This document shows positions 28,759 through 37,614 of a DNA stretch of 64,000 nt, one piece after another. The notes under the pieces are model-generated. The model was not told the DNA's origin, did no database searches, and was given only the letters and a program-made list of their open reading frames with translations. The DNA is from Pseudomonas sp. R4-35-07 (GTDB lineage: Bacteria; Pseudomonadota; Gammaproteobacteria; Pseudomonadales; Pseudomonadaceae). Numbering within the stretch: position 1 is the first letter of the stretch; every line of letters starts with the position of its first letter. A program made the translations under genes and the position numbers. Location: contig NZ_CP027732.1 of NCBI RefSeq assembly GCF_003852235.1, positions 1,116,001-1,180,000 on the forward strand. The letters are read 5' to 3'.

Positions 28759-29523
28759 ATGAGCGAAGCGATCAAACAGCCTGTGAGCCCTGAAGGCATT
28801 ATCCAGATGCAGGGCGTCAACAAATGGTACGGCCAGTTCCATGTGTTGAAAGATATCAACCTCAACGTCAAGCAAGGCGAGCGTATCGTGTTGTGCGGCC
28901 CGTCGGGTTCGGGCAAGTCCACTACCATCCGCTGCCTCAACCGTCTGGAAGAGCACCAGCAGGGCCGCATCGTGGTCGATGGCGTGGAGTTGACCAACGA
29001 CCTCAAGCAGATCGAGGCGATCCGCCGTGAAGTCGGCATGGTGTTCCAGCACTTCAACCTGTTCCCGCACCTGACCATCTTGCAGAACTGCACGCTGGCG
29101 CCGATGTGGGTGCGCAAGATGCCCAAGCGCAAGGCCGAAGAAATCGCCATGCACTACCTTGAGCGCGTACGCATTCCGGAGCAGGCCCACAAGTTTCCGG
29201 GGCAACTGTCCGGCGGCCAGCAACAGCGCGTGGCGATTGCCCGCGCGCTGTGCATGAAGCCGAAAATCATGCTGTTTGATGAGCCGACCTCGGCCCTCGA
29301 CCCGGAAATGGTGAAGGAAGTACTCGACACCATGATCGGCCTGGCCGAAGACGGCATGACCATGTTGTGCGTGACCCACGAAATGGGCTTTGCCCGCACC
29401 GTGGCCAATCGCGTGATCTTCATGGACAAGGGCGAGATCGTCGAACAGGCGGCGCCGAATGACTTCTTCGACAACCCGCAGAATGACCGGACCAAGCTGT
29501 TCTTGAGCCAGATTCTGCATTGA
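28759..29523 (+). CDS. aapP: AapP, L-amino acid ABC transporter ATPase
   Basis: ATP-binding subunit of 254 residues. Walker A is GPSGSGKS, the Q-loop [13 protein letters not shown], the ABC signature [15 protein letters not shown] and Walker [15 protein letters not shown]; the switch histidine is in [10 protein letters not shown] 28759 has AGGAG 8 bases upstream, so it is preferred to the GTG one codon earlier. It is the last gene of the operon and is followed by a strong terminator. Confidence 0.96.
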   Translation: MSEAIKQPVSPEGIIQMQGVNKWYGQFHVLKDINLNVKQGERIVLCGPSGSGKSTTIRCLNRLEEHQQGRIVVDGVELTNDLKQIEAIRREVGMVFQHFNLFPHLTILQNCTLAPMWVRKMPKRKAEEIAMHYLERVRIPEQAHKFPGQLSGGQQQRVAIARALCMKPKIMLFDEPTSALDPEMVKEVLDTMIGLAEDGMTMLCVTHEMGFARTVANRVIFMDKGEIVEQAAPNDFFDNPQNDRTKLFLSQILH

Positions 29524-29540
29524 TGGATGGATGATGCTTG

Positions 29541-29576
29541 AACACTAAACCCGGCCTTGGTGCCGGGTTTAGTGTT
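29541..29576. terminator. Terminator after aapP
   Basis: A 15-base perfect stem (AACACTAAACCCGGC and its complement) closes a 6-base loop. The A/T-rich outer arms allow it to work for aapP and for the convergent mqsA-like gene. Confidence 0.85.
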
Positions 29577-29583
29577 TGGAGGA

Positions 29584-30072
29584 TCAAGAGGCTTTGAGGG
29601 CGTCTGGCGTTTCGTTATTGAGGGTGTAGGTAAAGGCGTTGCGCAGGTCTGCGCCCTCGGCCAGTTCCTTGGCGTCGGTGAGCAAGTGCGGGTAACGATC
29701 CAGTAGTCGCATCAACACCATCAGTGGTTTGGGCGGTGTTATTTCGCCGCGTTCGTAGCGTGAAAAAGCGTTGTGCCCACCGCCGGACAGCCATTGCACG
29801 GTTTCTTTTTGCGTGAGATGCAGCTTGCGGCGAATACGCTTCAGTTCGACGCCCATCAGTCGCCGGGCGGCGTGGAGCAGGTCATCACCTGCCTTGGCAT
29901 GGCGTTCGCTGCTGTCGGGGTCGTACATGCCGTCCTCGCAAACTTGGCATTCCCAGCCCGAAAGATCATCAATGCGCCGCTCCATGCCTTTTATGCGCAG
30001 AGTTTCGCTGCGGCCTTCAAAGCGTGTCATGGCGTCTGGGGCACCGCAAATACAGCATTGTTGGGTTTTCAT
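29584..30072 (-). CDS. MqsA-like (YgiT-type) zinc-finger/HTH antitoxin, apparently orphan
   Basis: A 162-residue protein with an N-terminal zinc-binding module (C6, C9, C42, C45) and a C-terminal XRE-type helix-turn-helix (RRKLHLTQKETVQWLSGGGHNAFSRYERGE). This is the architecture of MqsA antitoxins that bind an MqsR-type RNase and repress their own promoter. In known loci the toxin gene lies just upstream. Here the 240 bases upstream hold no gene, so the protein may be an orphan antitoxin or a plain repressor. A perfect palindrome at 30176-30196 could be its operator. Confidence 0.87.
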   Translation of the reverse strand: MKTQQCCICGAPDAMTRFEGRSETLRIKGMERRIDDLSGWECQVCEDGMYDPDSSERHAKAGDDLLHAARRLMGVELKRIRRKLHLTQKETVQWLSGGGHNAFSRYERGEITPPKPLMVLMRLLDRYPHLLTDAKELAEGADLRNAFTYTLNNETPDALKAS

Positions 30073-30175
30073 GGGTTCATCCCTTTGAAGGAGATCACCG
30101 GTGGGTTACTGCCAGAGCAGTAAGTGACCTTGAGTAATGAGGTGTGTACTTTTCCATAAGACACCTAAGTCCAAT

Positions 30176-30196
30176 AATTACCCTCTGAGGGTAATT
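30176..30196. promoter_or_regulatory. 21-base perfect palindrome, probable operator
   Basis: The 10-base arms AATTACCCTC and GAGGGTAATT flank one T. It lies about 105 bases upstream of the mqsA-like start and 120 upstream of the divergent gntR gene. The symmetry suits a dimeric HTH protein such as the adjacent MqsA-like protein. Confidence 0.6.
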
Positions 30197-30244
30197 TTAC
30201 CAATCGAAAATTCTGTTCTTTTTCCTGCCTGAAAATCCTAGTGC

Positions 30245-30262
30245 GTTGCCTTTGTAGGCAAC
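30245..30262. promoter_or_regulatory. Inverted repeat upstream of gntR-family gene
   Basis: GTTGCC and GGCAAC flank six bases, 55 bases before the GntR regulator. It is a possible autoregulatory operator; the evidence is symmetry and position only. Confidence 0.35.
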
Positions 30263-30316
30263 TCCGAATAGGCTGTAGGAAAATTCATCCTATGATTGGA
30301 CGAAAGCGTAAAGCTC

Positions 30317-30976
30317 ATGACAGACATCGCCCCGTTGATCAAACGCTCCCTGGTAGACCAGGCCCTGGAGCAGTTGCGCTGGCGTATAACCGAAGGAAAA
30401 TGGGCCATCGGCGAACGCCTGCCCACCGAACCGGAGCTGTCTGCCGAGCTGGGCATCAGCCGCAACACCGTACGAGAGGCCATGCGTGTATTAGCGTTTT
30501 CCGGCTTGATCGAAATCCGCCAGGGCGATGGCAGCTATTTGCGTTCGATGACCGACCCGCTGGGTGCGATGCGTGCGTTGTCCCATTGCTCGCTGGAACA
30601 GGCGCAGGAAACGCGGCAGATCCTCGAAGTGGAAGCCATCGGGCTCGCGGCGTTGCGCCGTAGCGATGACGACCTCGTCGCGCTACGCCAAGCCCTCCAG
30701 GCCAGCGCCGCGTTGTATCACGGTGAACTGGAGGCCTACATCAGCGCCGACCTGGTGTTCCACCAACGCTTGGTGGACGCGGCGCACAACCCGGCCCTAA
30801 GCGAGCTGTACCTTTATTTTTCAAGCATCGTCGGCGCCCAACTGCGCCAGACCCTGAACACCTCGCCGCGTCGCCAGGCCGTGTTCGACCTGCATATAGC
30901 CCTGCTCGACGCCGTGGAACACCAAGACCCGGAACGCGCCAAATCCCTCTGCCGGCAGTTGATCAATGAACCTTGA
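30317..30976 (+). CDS. GntR-family (FadR/FCD subfamily) transcriptional regulator
   Basis: A 219-residue regulator with an N-terminal winged helix (GERLPTEPELSAELGISRNTVREAMRVLAFSGLIEIRQGDGSYL) and a C-terminal FCD ligand domain, visible in the metal-binding-type pattern DLVFHQRLVDAAHNPAL and the late FDLHIALLDAV. ATG 30317 begins the family-typical MTDIAPLIKRSLVDQ. It overlaps the following MFS gene by 11 bases, so it very probably regulates that transporter in the same operon. The ligand is unknown. Confidence 0.92.
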   Translation: MTDIAPLIKRSLVDQALEQLRWRITEGKWAIGERLPTEPELSAELGISRNTVREAMRVLAFSGLIEIRQGDGSYLRSMTDPLGAMRALSHCSLEQAQETRQILEVEAIGLAALRRSDDDLVALRQALQASAALYHGELEAYISADLVFHQRLVDAAHNPALSELYLYFSSIVGAQLRQTLNTSPRRQAVFDLHIALLDAVEHQDPERAKSLCRQLINEP

Positions 30977-32240
30977 AACCCCAAACAAGCAACGTGCAAC
31001 CGAACTGGAAGAACTGCTGATCGATGCCGAAGCCAACGACGAGCTGGTCCAGCAGCACGAGCCGGTGGTCAGCCGGCCGTGGCTGTTGCTGCTCGGCCTG
31101 GTCCTGGTGGCGTTGAACCTGCGCCCGGCGTTGTCGAGCCTGTCGCCGCTGCTCAGCGAAGTGTCCGCCAGCCTGGGTTTGTCGGGGGCCAGGGCCGGTT
31201 TGCTGACCACCTTGCCGGTGCTGTGCCTGGGGCTGTTCGCGCCGCTGGCGCCGATCCTGGCCCGGCGTTTTGGCGCCGAGCGCGTGGTCCTGGGGATTCT
31301 GCTGACACTCGCCGGCGGCATCATCCTGCGCAGTTCTCTCGGAGAATTCGGGCTGTTCGCCGGTAGCCTGCTGGCCGGTGCGAGCATCGGCATCATCGGT
31401 GTGTTGCTGCCGGGCATCGTCAAGCGTGATTTCGCCAGGCAGGCCGGCGCCATGACCGGTGTCTACTCCATGGCCCTGTGCCTGGGCGCGGCCCTGGCTG
31501 CTGGCGCGACCGTGCCCTTGAGCCATTATTTCGCGGGCAGTTGGGCCATCGGCCTGGGCTTCTGGATGGTCCCGGCCCTGGTGGCGGCGCTGTTCTGGTT
31601 GCCTCAGGTGGGCCAGAAACACAGCGCCCATCAGGCGGCTTACCGGGTCAAGGGCTTGCTGCGCGACCCGCTGGCCTGGCAGGTCACCGTGTACATGGGC
31701 CTGCAATCCTCCCTGGCCTACATCGTGTTCGGCTGGTTGCCATCGATTCTGATCGGTCGCGGCCTGAGCGCCACCGAGGCCGGGCTGGCGCTGTCGGGCT
31801 CGATCATCCTGCAGTTGTTCAGTTCCCTGGCCGCGCCGTGGCTGGCCACACGCGGCAAGGACCAGCGCCTGGCAATCGTGGTGGTGATGCTGCTGACGCT
31901 CGGCGGTCTGTTCGGTTGCCTGTATGCGCCACTCGATGGCCTGTGGGGCTGGGCGATTCTGCTGGGCCTGGGGCAGGGCGGCACCTTCAGCCTGGCGCTG
32001 ACCCTGATCGTGCTGCGCTCCCGGGATTCCCATGTCGCCGCCAACCTGTCAGGCATGGCCCAGGGCATTGGCTACACCCTCGCGTCGATGGGCCCGTTTG
32101 CGGTCGGCCTGGTGCATGACTGGACTGGCGGTTGGGCGGCGATCGGTTGGATCTTCGCCGTGATCGGACTCGGCGCGATTATCGCGGGCCTTGGCGCCGG
32201 TCGTGCACGCTACGTAAACGTCACCAGCGAGAAAGTCTAA
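30966..32240 (+). CDS. MFS transporter, CynX/NimT-like
   Basis: Inner-membrane carrier of 424 residues with about 12 transmembrane helices after a charged ~38-residue N-terminal tail. The opening LLGLVLVALNLRPALSSLSPLL is characteristic of the CynX/NimT (cyanate or 2-nitroimidazole transporter) branch. No cyanase or other metabolic gene is nearby, so the substrate cannot be named. The start lies inside the end of the GntR gene. Confidence 0.9.
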   Translation: MNLETPNKQRATELEELLIDAEANDELVQQHEPVVSRPWLLLLGLVLVALNLRPALSSLSPLLSEVSASLGLSGARAGLLTTLPVLCLGLFAPLAPILARRFGAERVVLGILLTLAGGIILRSSLGEFGLFAGSLLAGASIGIIGVLLPGIVKRDFARQAGAMTGVYSMALCLGAALAAGATVPLSHYFAGSWAIGLGFWMVPALVAALFWLPQVGQKHSAHQAAYRVKGLLRDPLAWQVTVYMGLQSSLAYIVFGWLPSILIGRGLSATEAGLALSGSIILQLFSSLAAPWLATRGKDQRLAIVVVMLLTLGGLFGCLYAPLDGLWGWAILLGLGQGGTFSLALTLIVLRSRDSHVAANLSGMAQGIGYTLASMGPFAVGLVHDWTGGWAAIGWIFAVIGLGAIIAGLGAGRARYVNVTSEKV

Positions 32241-32467
32241 AGGCAGACACTTTCGACAGTGCCTGCATGGCACGCCACTCCAATGCGCTGCCAGTGGATG
32301 GTGGCTTTTTCGTAGTTGTTGTATCGGCTTTCAATCACTCAAAAGGTTATCTGTTTCCGGCCGATAACGCCCAACAGGATTAGGCAATCATTCCTGCACT
32401 GGGCCCTCATGGCGATTGCATCAGTGTCACAGGTTGCCGCTGGATCAATAGCTATGAAGAGGTAGTG

Positions 32468-33283
32468 ATGGTTTCGCCGCAAGGTTCAAGCGCGGGAGCG
32501 AACCGCACACCAGATCCGCCGGTTGTCCCCCCGTTTCATTGGCAGCACATGAATATCCTGGTGGTGGAGGATCATTCAGCCTACCGGCTGCTGTTGGGCT
32601 GGATGTTGCAAAAGCTGGGCCTGGGGTACGAGTTGGCCGCCGATGGGTTCATGGGGCTGGAGGCGTTTACCCGCCGGCCCTTTGATTTGGTGATCTGCGA
32701 TTGCCAGATGCCGTTTATGGATGGTTACAGCATGGCCAGCGCTATTCGCCAGCATGAGCACGACCACGGATTGAGGCGAGTACCGATCATTGCCTTGACC
32801 GCCAACCTGCAAAACGATACCCCCCGGCGCTGTCGCGAAGCGGGCATGGATGCCTGGCTGCTCAAGCCACTGACCCTGGAACAACTGCACGCCGTGCTGC
32901 TGCACTGGTTGCCTGGCAGTGATGGTCCGCAAGCTAACCAGGAGACTGCGCCAGCCCCTGGCTGGCCAACCCGCGCCACGCTTGTCGCGACGTTTGGCAG
33001 CGACGCGATCGTCGATCAACTGCTCGAAGGCCTGCTGGTGGAAGCCTGGGAAGACTATCGCGTCTTGCGCCACGCCCGTTCAACGCTGAACGCCTCACTG
33101 GCTGCCGAGCGCCTGCATCGCCTGGTGGGTAGCCTGGTATTTCTGGGCGGCAGCGACCTCGAGTCCACTGCCACGCAATTGATCGAGCAGGTCCGGTCCG
33201 GCGATGTTGCTTCCCACTCGGTGCAACTGGAGCTGTTCCAGGCACGTTTGTGCGTTTATCTCGAATACTTGTCCCGTCTCTGA
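32468..33283 (+). CDS. Receiver-Hpt phosphorelay protein (EvgS C-terminus-like)
   Basis: A 271-residue protein. Residues 29-148 are a receiver domain with the phospho-acceptor D78 (LVICDCQMPFMDGYS), the acidic pocket VVEDH and K133 in LLKPL. Residues 165-271 look like a histidine phosphotransfer domain: H217 in LHRLVGSLVFLGG matches HxLKGS. There is no kinase or sensor domain. The arrangement equals the C-terminal part of EvgS/BvgS-type hybrid kinases, as if the sensor half were elsewhere or lost. ATG 32468 has AGAGG 5 bases upstream; GTG 32465 is adjacent. The EvgA-like regulator follows about 200 bases later. Confidence 0.85.
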   Translation: MVSPQGSSAGANRTPDPPVVPPFHWQHMNILVVEDHSAYRLLLGWMLQKLGLGYELAADGFMGLEAFTRRPFDLVICDCQMPFMDGYSMASAIRQHEHDHGLRRVPIIALTANLQNDTPRRCREAGMDAWLLKPLTLEQLHAVLLHWLPGSDGPQANQETAPAPGWPTRATLVATFGSDAIVDQLLEGLLVEAWEDYRVLRHARSTLNASLAAERLHRLVGSLVFLGGSDLESTATQLIEQVRSGDVASHSVQLELFQARLCVYLEYLSRL

Positions 33284-33480
33284 ATCCGCGCCTGCAAGGG
33301 CTTTTCGTTTCCGAGTGAGCTGGTTTTGACTGTAGGTGTTTTCCTGTTGTTTTGTAGGCAAAAACTTAGCTGGTACAGAACATTGGGTGTGGCTGCAAGT
33401 GACGCTTTGTTAGCTGTTGTTGATGAATGCCGGCGGAGGTATTTTGCGCTGATTCAAGTTGCAATCATTCGTGGGTACCT

Positions 33481-34116
33481 ATGCTTCGAGTAATTATTGC
33501 TGACGATCACCCTATTGTTCGCGTCGGGCAAAGGGTCGTGATCGAGGCGAATGGAAGATGCACAGTGGTCGGTGAGGCCGACGGTCCTGATCAGTTGCTT
33601 GACGTGTTGAGCACAACCCCGTGCGACGTGCTGGTCACGGATTTCGCCATGCCAGGCGGCCAGCAGGCCGATGGCTACGGTTTGTTGGGCCTGCTGCACC
33701 GCCAGTATCCGCAGGTGCCGGTGATTGTGGTGACGATGTTCGCCAGCATCGCCATCTTGCGTGCAGCTTTTTCCCATGGTGTGCGCGGCGTGGTCGCCAA
33801 GAGTGCTTCGGCCAAGGAGTTGCCCCAGGCGATCAAGGCCGTGTGTGCGGGCCAGACCTTCACCAGCGAATCCCTGCGCTTGCAGTTGGTGGAGTCAGGG
33901 GTGGGCGACCAGTCCGGGCAGCCTAAATTGTCCGACAAGGAGCGCGAGGTGGTGCGAATGTTGGCCAGCGGCATGACCGTCAGCCAGATTGCGGCGCAGG
34001 TCAACCGCAGTATTTCCACCATCAGCAAGCAGAAAAGCACGGCCATGCAACGTTTGAGTATTTCGACGGATGTCGATTTGTTTGCTTATGCGCGCGATAC
34101 GGGAATGGTGCCGTAG
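33481..34116 (+). CDS. LuxR/NarL-family response regulator (EvgA/RcsB-like)
   Basis: A 211-residue response regulator. The receiver domain has IIADDHPIV and phospho-acceptor D54 in LVTDFAMPGG. The C-terminal LuxR HTH reads LSDKEREVVRMLASGMTVSQIAAQVNRSISTISKQKSTAMQRL. The DFAMPGGxxADGYxLL form and the SISTISKQK helix resemble EvgA and RcsB. It lies downstream of the receiver-Hpt protein and is its likely phosphate acceptor; that is inferred from position and family. The start at 33481 begins the domain directly. Confidence 0.93.
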   Translation: MLRVIIADDHPIVRVGQRVVIEANGRCTVVGEADGPDQLLDVLSTTPCDVLVTDFAMPGGQQADGYGLLGLLHRQYPQVPVIVVTMFASIAILRAAFSHGVRGVVAKSASAKELPQAIKAVCAGQTFTSESLRLQLVESGVGDQSGQPKLSDKEREVVRMLASGMTVSQIAAQVNRSISTISKQKSTAMQRLSISTDVDLFAYARDTGMVP

Positions 34117-34185
34117 AAAGCAATGGCATTCTCGTGTTACGCGGACTATCGTTCGGCATCCCTGTTCATCCTGCGAAAACTGCCC

Positions 34186-34656
34186 ATGAGTGATGCCCAT
34201 AACGCCCTGATCACTGAGTTCTATAGCGCCTTTCAGCGCCTGGACGCCGAAGCCATGGCCGCCTGTTATACCCAGGACGTGGTGTTCAGCGATCCGGCCT
34301 TCGGCGAACTGCGCGGGCAAGACGCCGGCGACATGTGGCGCATGCTCACCACTCGGGCCAAGGATTTTTCCCTGACCTTTGACAACGTGCGCAGCGAGGG
34401 CAACGCAGGCAGCGCGCACTGGGTGGCGACCTACCTGTTCAGCGCGACCGGCAATACGGTGGTCAACGATATTCAGGCGCGCTTTGTGTTTCGTGACGGC
34501 AGGATTTGCGAGCATCACGACCATTTCGACCTGTGGCGCTGGTCGCGCCAGGCGTTGGGCACCAAGGGCCTGTTACTGGGCTGGACGCCCTTGGTGAAAA
34601 ACGCCGTACGCGCCCAGGCACGCAAAGGTTTGAAGGCATTCCAGGCCGGTCGTTGA
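34186..34656 (+). CDS. SnoaL/NTF2-like nuclear-transport-factor-fold protein
   Basis: A 156-residue small cone-fold protein. The family pattern is clear: ITEFYSAFQRLDAEAMAACYTQDVVFSDPAFGELRG, then RFVFRDGRICEHHDHFDLWRWSRQALG. Such proteins are isomerases, hydrolases or ligand-binding modules, and no function can be assigned here. ATG 34186 is preferred for alignment with the fold; the frame is open back to ATG 34123. It follows the response regulator on the same strand. Confidence 0.82.
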   Translation: MSDAHNALITEFYSAFQRLDAEAMAACYTQDVVFSDPAFGELRGQDAGDMWRMLTTRAKDFSLTFDNVRSEGNAGSAHWVATYLFSATGNTVVNDIQARFVFRDGRICEHHDHFDLWRWSRQALGTKGLLLGWTPLVKNAVRAQARKGLKAFQAGR

Positions 34657-34677
34657 TAAGCTGGGTGCTTCTGTACA

Positions 34678-34965
34678 GTGCCGAATCCCGTCGTGAACAC
34701 GCCTGAATCCAAACCCTGGTTCGTCTACCTGGTGCGCGCCGCCAATGGCTCGCTGTATTGCGGCATCAGCAATGACCCGGTGCGCCGGTTCGCCACCCAT
34801 CAGAGCGGCAAGGGCGCGCGGTTTTTCCTTTCCAGCCCGGCCGTTGCGCTGGTGTATACCGAGCAATGTGCGAGCAAAGGCGAAGCACTGCGCCAGGAAC
34901 GCTTGATCAAGAAATTGAAGAAGAGCGCCAAGGAGTGCCTGGCGACCAGTGCTTCATCAGGCTGA
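34678..34965 (+). CDS. GIY-YIG nuclease family protein (YhbQ/UPF0213-like)
   Basis: A 95-residue single-domain GIY-YIG protein: [20 protein letters not shown] holds the GIY and YIG-equivalent strands (VYLV...YCGI), followed by [14 protein letters not shown] and E with KKLKKSAKE. It is similar in size to E. coli YhbQ. The start codon is uncertain: GTG at 34678 or 34693, both with weak ribosome sites. It ends before a 132-base gap to the siderophore receptor. Confidence 0.88.
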   Translation: MPNPVVNTPESKPWFVYLVRAANGSLYCGISNDPVRRFATHQSGKGARFFLSSPAVALVYTEQCASKGEALRQERLIKKLKKSAKECLATSASSG

Positions 34966-35097
34966 CTGACAGTTTCCATCAGGCGCAATAACAAAATATT
35001 TGCAAACAAGGGTGAGGTAAACCGCTCGTCCATCCGTGTAGTGCTTGAAACTGCGATCAATTCGCATTAACAGCGTTTTTACACGGATGCTCACAGC

Positions 35098-37512
35098 ATG
35101 AAATCGACGGCGGGCGGTAGGGTCAAACAGTGGCTGGGAGCCTCGGTATTTTCAGTCTCGGCGCTGGCGTTGCTGCCCCTGGCCGTGGCACAGGCACAGG
35201 AGCAGCAAAGCGCCCAGTTCACCTTTGCTCTGGCGGCCAAACCACTGCCCCAGGCGCTGAGTGATTTCAGCCGGGTCACCGGGATCAGCGTGATCTATAC
35301 CGATGAAGCGCCTTACGGCCTCAACGCCCCGGCGCTCAACGGGCAGATGAGCGCGACCCAGGCGCTGCAACGCCTGCTGGGCAACTCCGGCTTCACCTTC
35401 CGCCAGATCGACGCCCGTACCCTGGCGCTGGAGCCGCTGCCCGCCGACGGCGCGGTCAATCTCGGCGCCACCACCATCAGCGCTGTCAGCCCTGGCCAGG
35501 ACGGCACCAGCTACCAACCGCCGCCGACCAGCTCGGTGATGCGCTCCCAGGGCCTGCTGCTGGAAACCCCGCAAACCGTCAATGTAGTACCCGCCCAGGT
35601 CTTGCGCGATCAACAACCGCGCAACCTGGATGACGCGCTGGGCAATATCAGCGGCATCACCCAGTCCAACACCCTTGGCAGCACCCAGGACGCGGTGATG
35701 CTGCGCGGCTTCGGCGACAACCGCAACGGCTCGATCATGAAGGACGGCATGCCGGTGGTGCAGGGCCGTGCGTTGAACGCCACCGCCGAGCGCGTGGAAG
35801 TGCTCAAGGGGCCGTCGTCGTTGCTGTACGGCATCCAGGACCCGGGCGGCGTGGTCAACATCGTCAGCAAAAAGCCTGAGTTGGTGCAGTCCACGTCCTT
35901 GACCGCGCGCGGCTCGACCTTCGGCAGCGGCAAGAATGGCAGTGGCGGCAGCCTGGATACCACCGGCCCGATTGGCGACGGCGGCCTGGCCTATCGCCTG
36001 ATCGTCGACCATGAAGACGAAGACTACTGGCGCAACTACGGCACCCACCGCGAAACCCTGGTGGCGCCGTCCCTGGGTTGGTATGGCGACGCGACCCAAG
36101 TGGTGTTTGCCTATGAGCACCGCGAGTTTTTGTCGCCGTTCGACCGTGGCACGGCCATCGACCCAAAAACCAATCACCCGCTGAACATCCCCGCGACGCG
36201 CCGCCTGGATGAGCCGTTCAACAATATGGAAGGCCGCTCCGACCTGTACCGCCTGACCGTCGACCACGACCTGAACGACGACTGGAAAGCCCACTTCGGC
36301 TACAGCTGGAACCGTGAAACCTATGACGCCAGCCAGGTGCGCGTGGTCAAGGTCAACACCAACGGCACCCTCACCCGCAGCATGGACGGCACCCAGGGCG
36401 CGCTGACCACTGACCGCTTCGCTACCGCCAGCCTTGAAGGCAAGGTCGACGTGGCCGGCATGCGGCACGACCTGGTGTTCGGGCTGGACGATGAATACCG
36501 CAAAATCCACCGCGCCGAGCTGATTCGCCAGGCGCCACGTGGCAGCTTCAACTTCAACGATCCGGTCTACGGCAACGAAGTGGCGGGCTCCAACGTCAGT
36601 GCGCCGGACAGCAACCAGACCGATCTGCTGCGCAGCGATTCGCTGTTCTTCCAGGATGCCCTGCACCTGAACGACCAGTGGATCCTGGTGGGCGGCGCGC
36701 GCTACCAGATGTACGACCAATACGCCGGCAAGGGCGTGCCGTTCACCGCCAACACCGACGGCAACGGCCAGAAGTGGGTGCCGCGTGCCGGGCTGGTGTA
36801 TCGCTACAACGACGAACTGTCGTTCTACGGCAGCTACACAGAGTCGTTCAAACCCAACTCCACCATCGCGCCGTTGGCCAACAAAACGGTGCTGGAGGGC
36901 AGCCTGCAGCCGGAAGAATCCAAGGCCTGGGAGCTGGGTACCAAGTTCGACTTGCCGGGACGCATCACCGCGAGCGCGGCGCTGTTCACCATCGATAAGC
37001 GCAACGTGCTGGTGCAGGTGGGCGAGGGTCTGACCTCGGTCTACAGCGTGGCGGGCAAGGTGCGTTCCCGTGGCCTGGAGCTGGATGCCAGCGGCCAGCT
37101 GAGCGATAAGTGGAGCCTGATCGGCAGTTACGCCTACACCGATGCCGAGGTCACCGAAGACCCGACGCTCAAAGGCAATCGCCTGCAAAACGTGGCGAAA
37201 AATACCGCGTCGTTGTCGGCCGTGTATGACTTCGGCAGCCTGCTGGGTGGCGATCAACTGCGCGTCGGTGCCGGTGCGCGCTACGTCGGCGAGCGGGCAG
37301 GGGATGCGGCCAACAGCTTCGAATTGCCGAGCTATACAGTGGCCGATGCGTTCGCCAGCTATGACACCAAAATCGACGGGCAGAAGGTCAAGTTCCAGCT
37401 CAATGTGAAAAACCTTTTCGACCGCACTTACTACACCTCTTCGGTGAACACACGGTTCGTGTCCATCGGTGATGCGCGGCAGGTGTCGGTGTCCAGCACC
37501 CTTACCTTCTGA
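35098..37512 (+). CDS. TonB-dependent siderophore receptor with STN signalling domain
   Basis: Outer-membrane receptor of 804 residues. A signal peptide (VFSVSALALLPLAVAQA) precedes an N-terminal STN domain (about 40-115, FTFALAAKPLPQALSDFSRVTG). The plug domain follows (TPQTVNVVPAQVLRDQ, RVEVLKGPSSLLYGIQDPGGVVNIVSKKP) and then a 22-strand barrel ending in terminal phenylalanine (VSVSSTLTF). The layout resembles FoxA/ferrichrome-type receptors; the exact siderophore cannot be told. No sigma/anti-sigma pair flanks it although an STN domain is present. The upstream bases contain an AT-rich segment (tcaattcgcattaa) only vaguely like a Fur site. Confidence 0.93.
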   Translation: MKSTAGGRVKQWLGASVFSVSALALLPLAVAQAQEQQSAQFTFALAAKPLPQALSDFSRVTGISVIYTDEAPYGLNAPALNGQMSATQALQRLLGNSGFTFRQIDARTLALEPLPADGAVNLGATTISAVSPGQDGTSYQPPPTSSVMRSQGLLLETPQTVNVVPAQVLRDQQPRNLDDALGNISGITQSNTLGSTQDAVMLRGFGDNRNGSIMKDGMPVVQGRALNATAERVEVLKGPSSLLYGIQDPGGVVNIVSKKPELVQSTSLTARGSTFGSGKNGSGGSLDTTGPIGDGGLAYRLIVDHEDEDYWRNYGTHRETLVAPSLGWYGDATQVVFAYEHREFLSPFDRGTAIDPKTNHPLNIPATRRLDEPFNNMEGRSDLYRLTVDHDLNDDWKAHFGYSWNRETYDASQVRVVKVNTNGTLTRSMDGTQGALTTDRFATASLEGKVDVAGMRHDLVFGLDDEYRKIHRAELIRQAPRGSFNFNDPVYGNEVAGSNVSAPDSNQTDLLRSDSLFFQDALHLNDQWILVGGARYQMYDQYAGKGVPFTANTDGNGQKWVPRAGLVYRYNDELSFYGSYTESFKPNSTIAPLANKTVLEGSLQPEESKAWELGTKFDLPGRITASAALFTIDKRNVLVQVGEGLTSVYSVAGKVRSRGLELDASGQLSDKWSLIGSYAYTDAEVTEDPTLKGNRLQNVAKNTASLSAVYDFGSLLGGDQLRVGAGARYVGERAGDAANSFELPSYTVADAFASYDTKIDGQKVKFQLNVKNLFDRTYYTSSVNTRFVSIGDARQVSVSSTLTF

Positions 37513-37527
37513 CCGAATTTGCTTTTT

Positions 37528-37558
37528 TGTGGGAGGAGGGGGATTGCACCCTCCCACA
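37528..37558. repeat. Short REP-like palindrome, possible terminator of the receptor gene
   Basis: TGTGGGAGG and CCTCCCACA pair around a 13-base loop just after the receptor stop codon, preceded by a T-run. The arms match the outer ends of the REPIN copies, as if the interior had been deleted. Confidence 0.6.
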
Positions 37559-37614
37559 TTGACACCTGAGCTGTTAGCGTTGCCGGCATTCGATGCCTAC
37601 GGAAAACGCTACTG

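Noticed and set aside
34966..35097. Fur box upstream of the siderophore receptor
   Set aside because: The AT-rich segment near 35058 matches the consensus too poorly to list as a site.
35152..37557. 801-codon minus-strand frame opposite the siderophore receptor
   Set aside because: Antisense shadow of a clear TonB receptor; composition is typical of the complementary frame.
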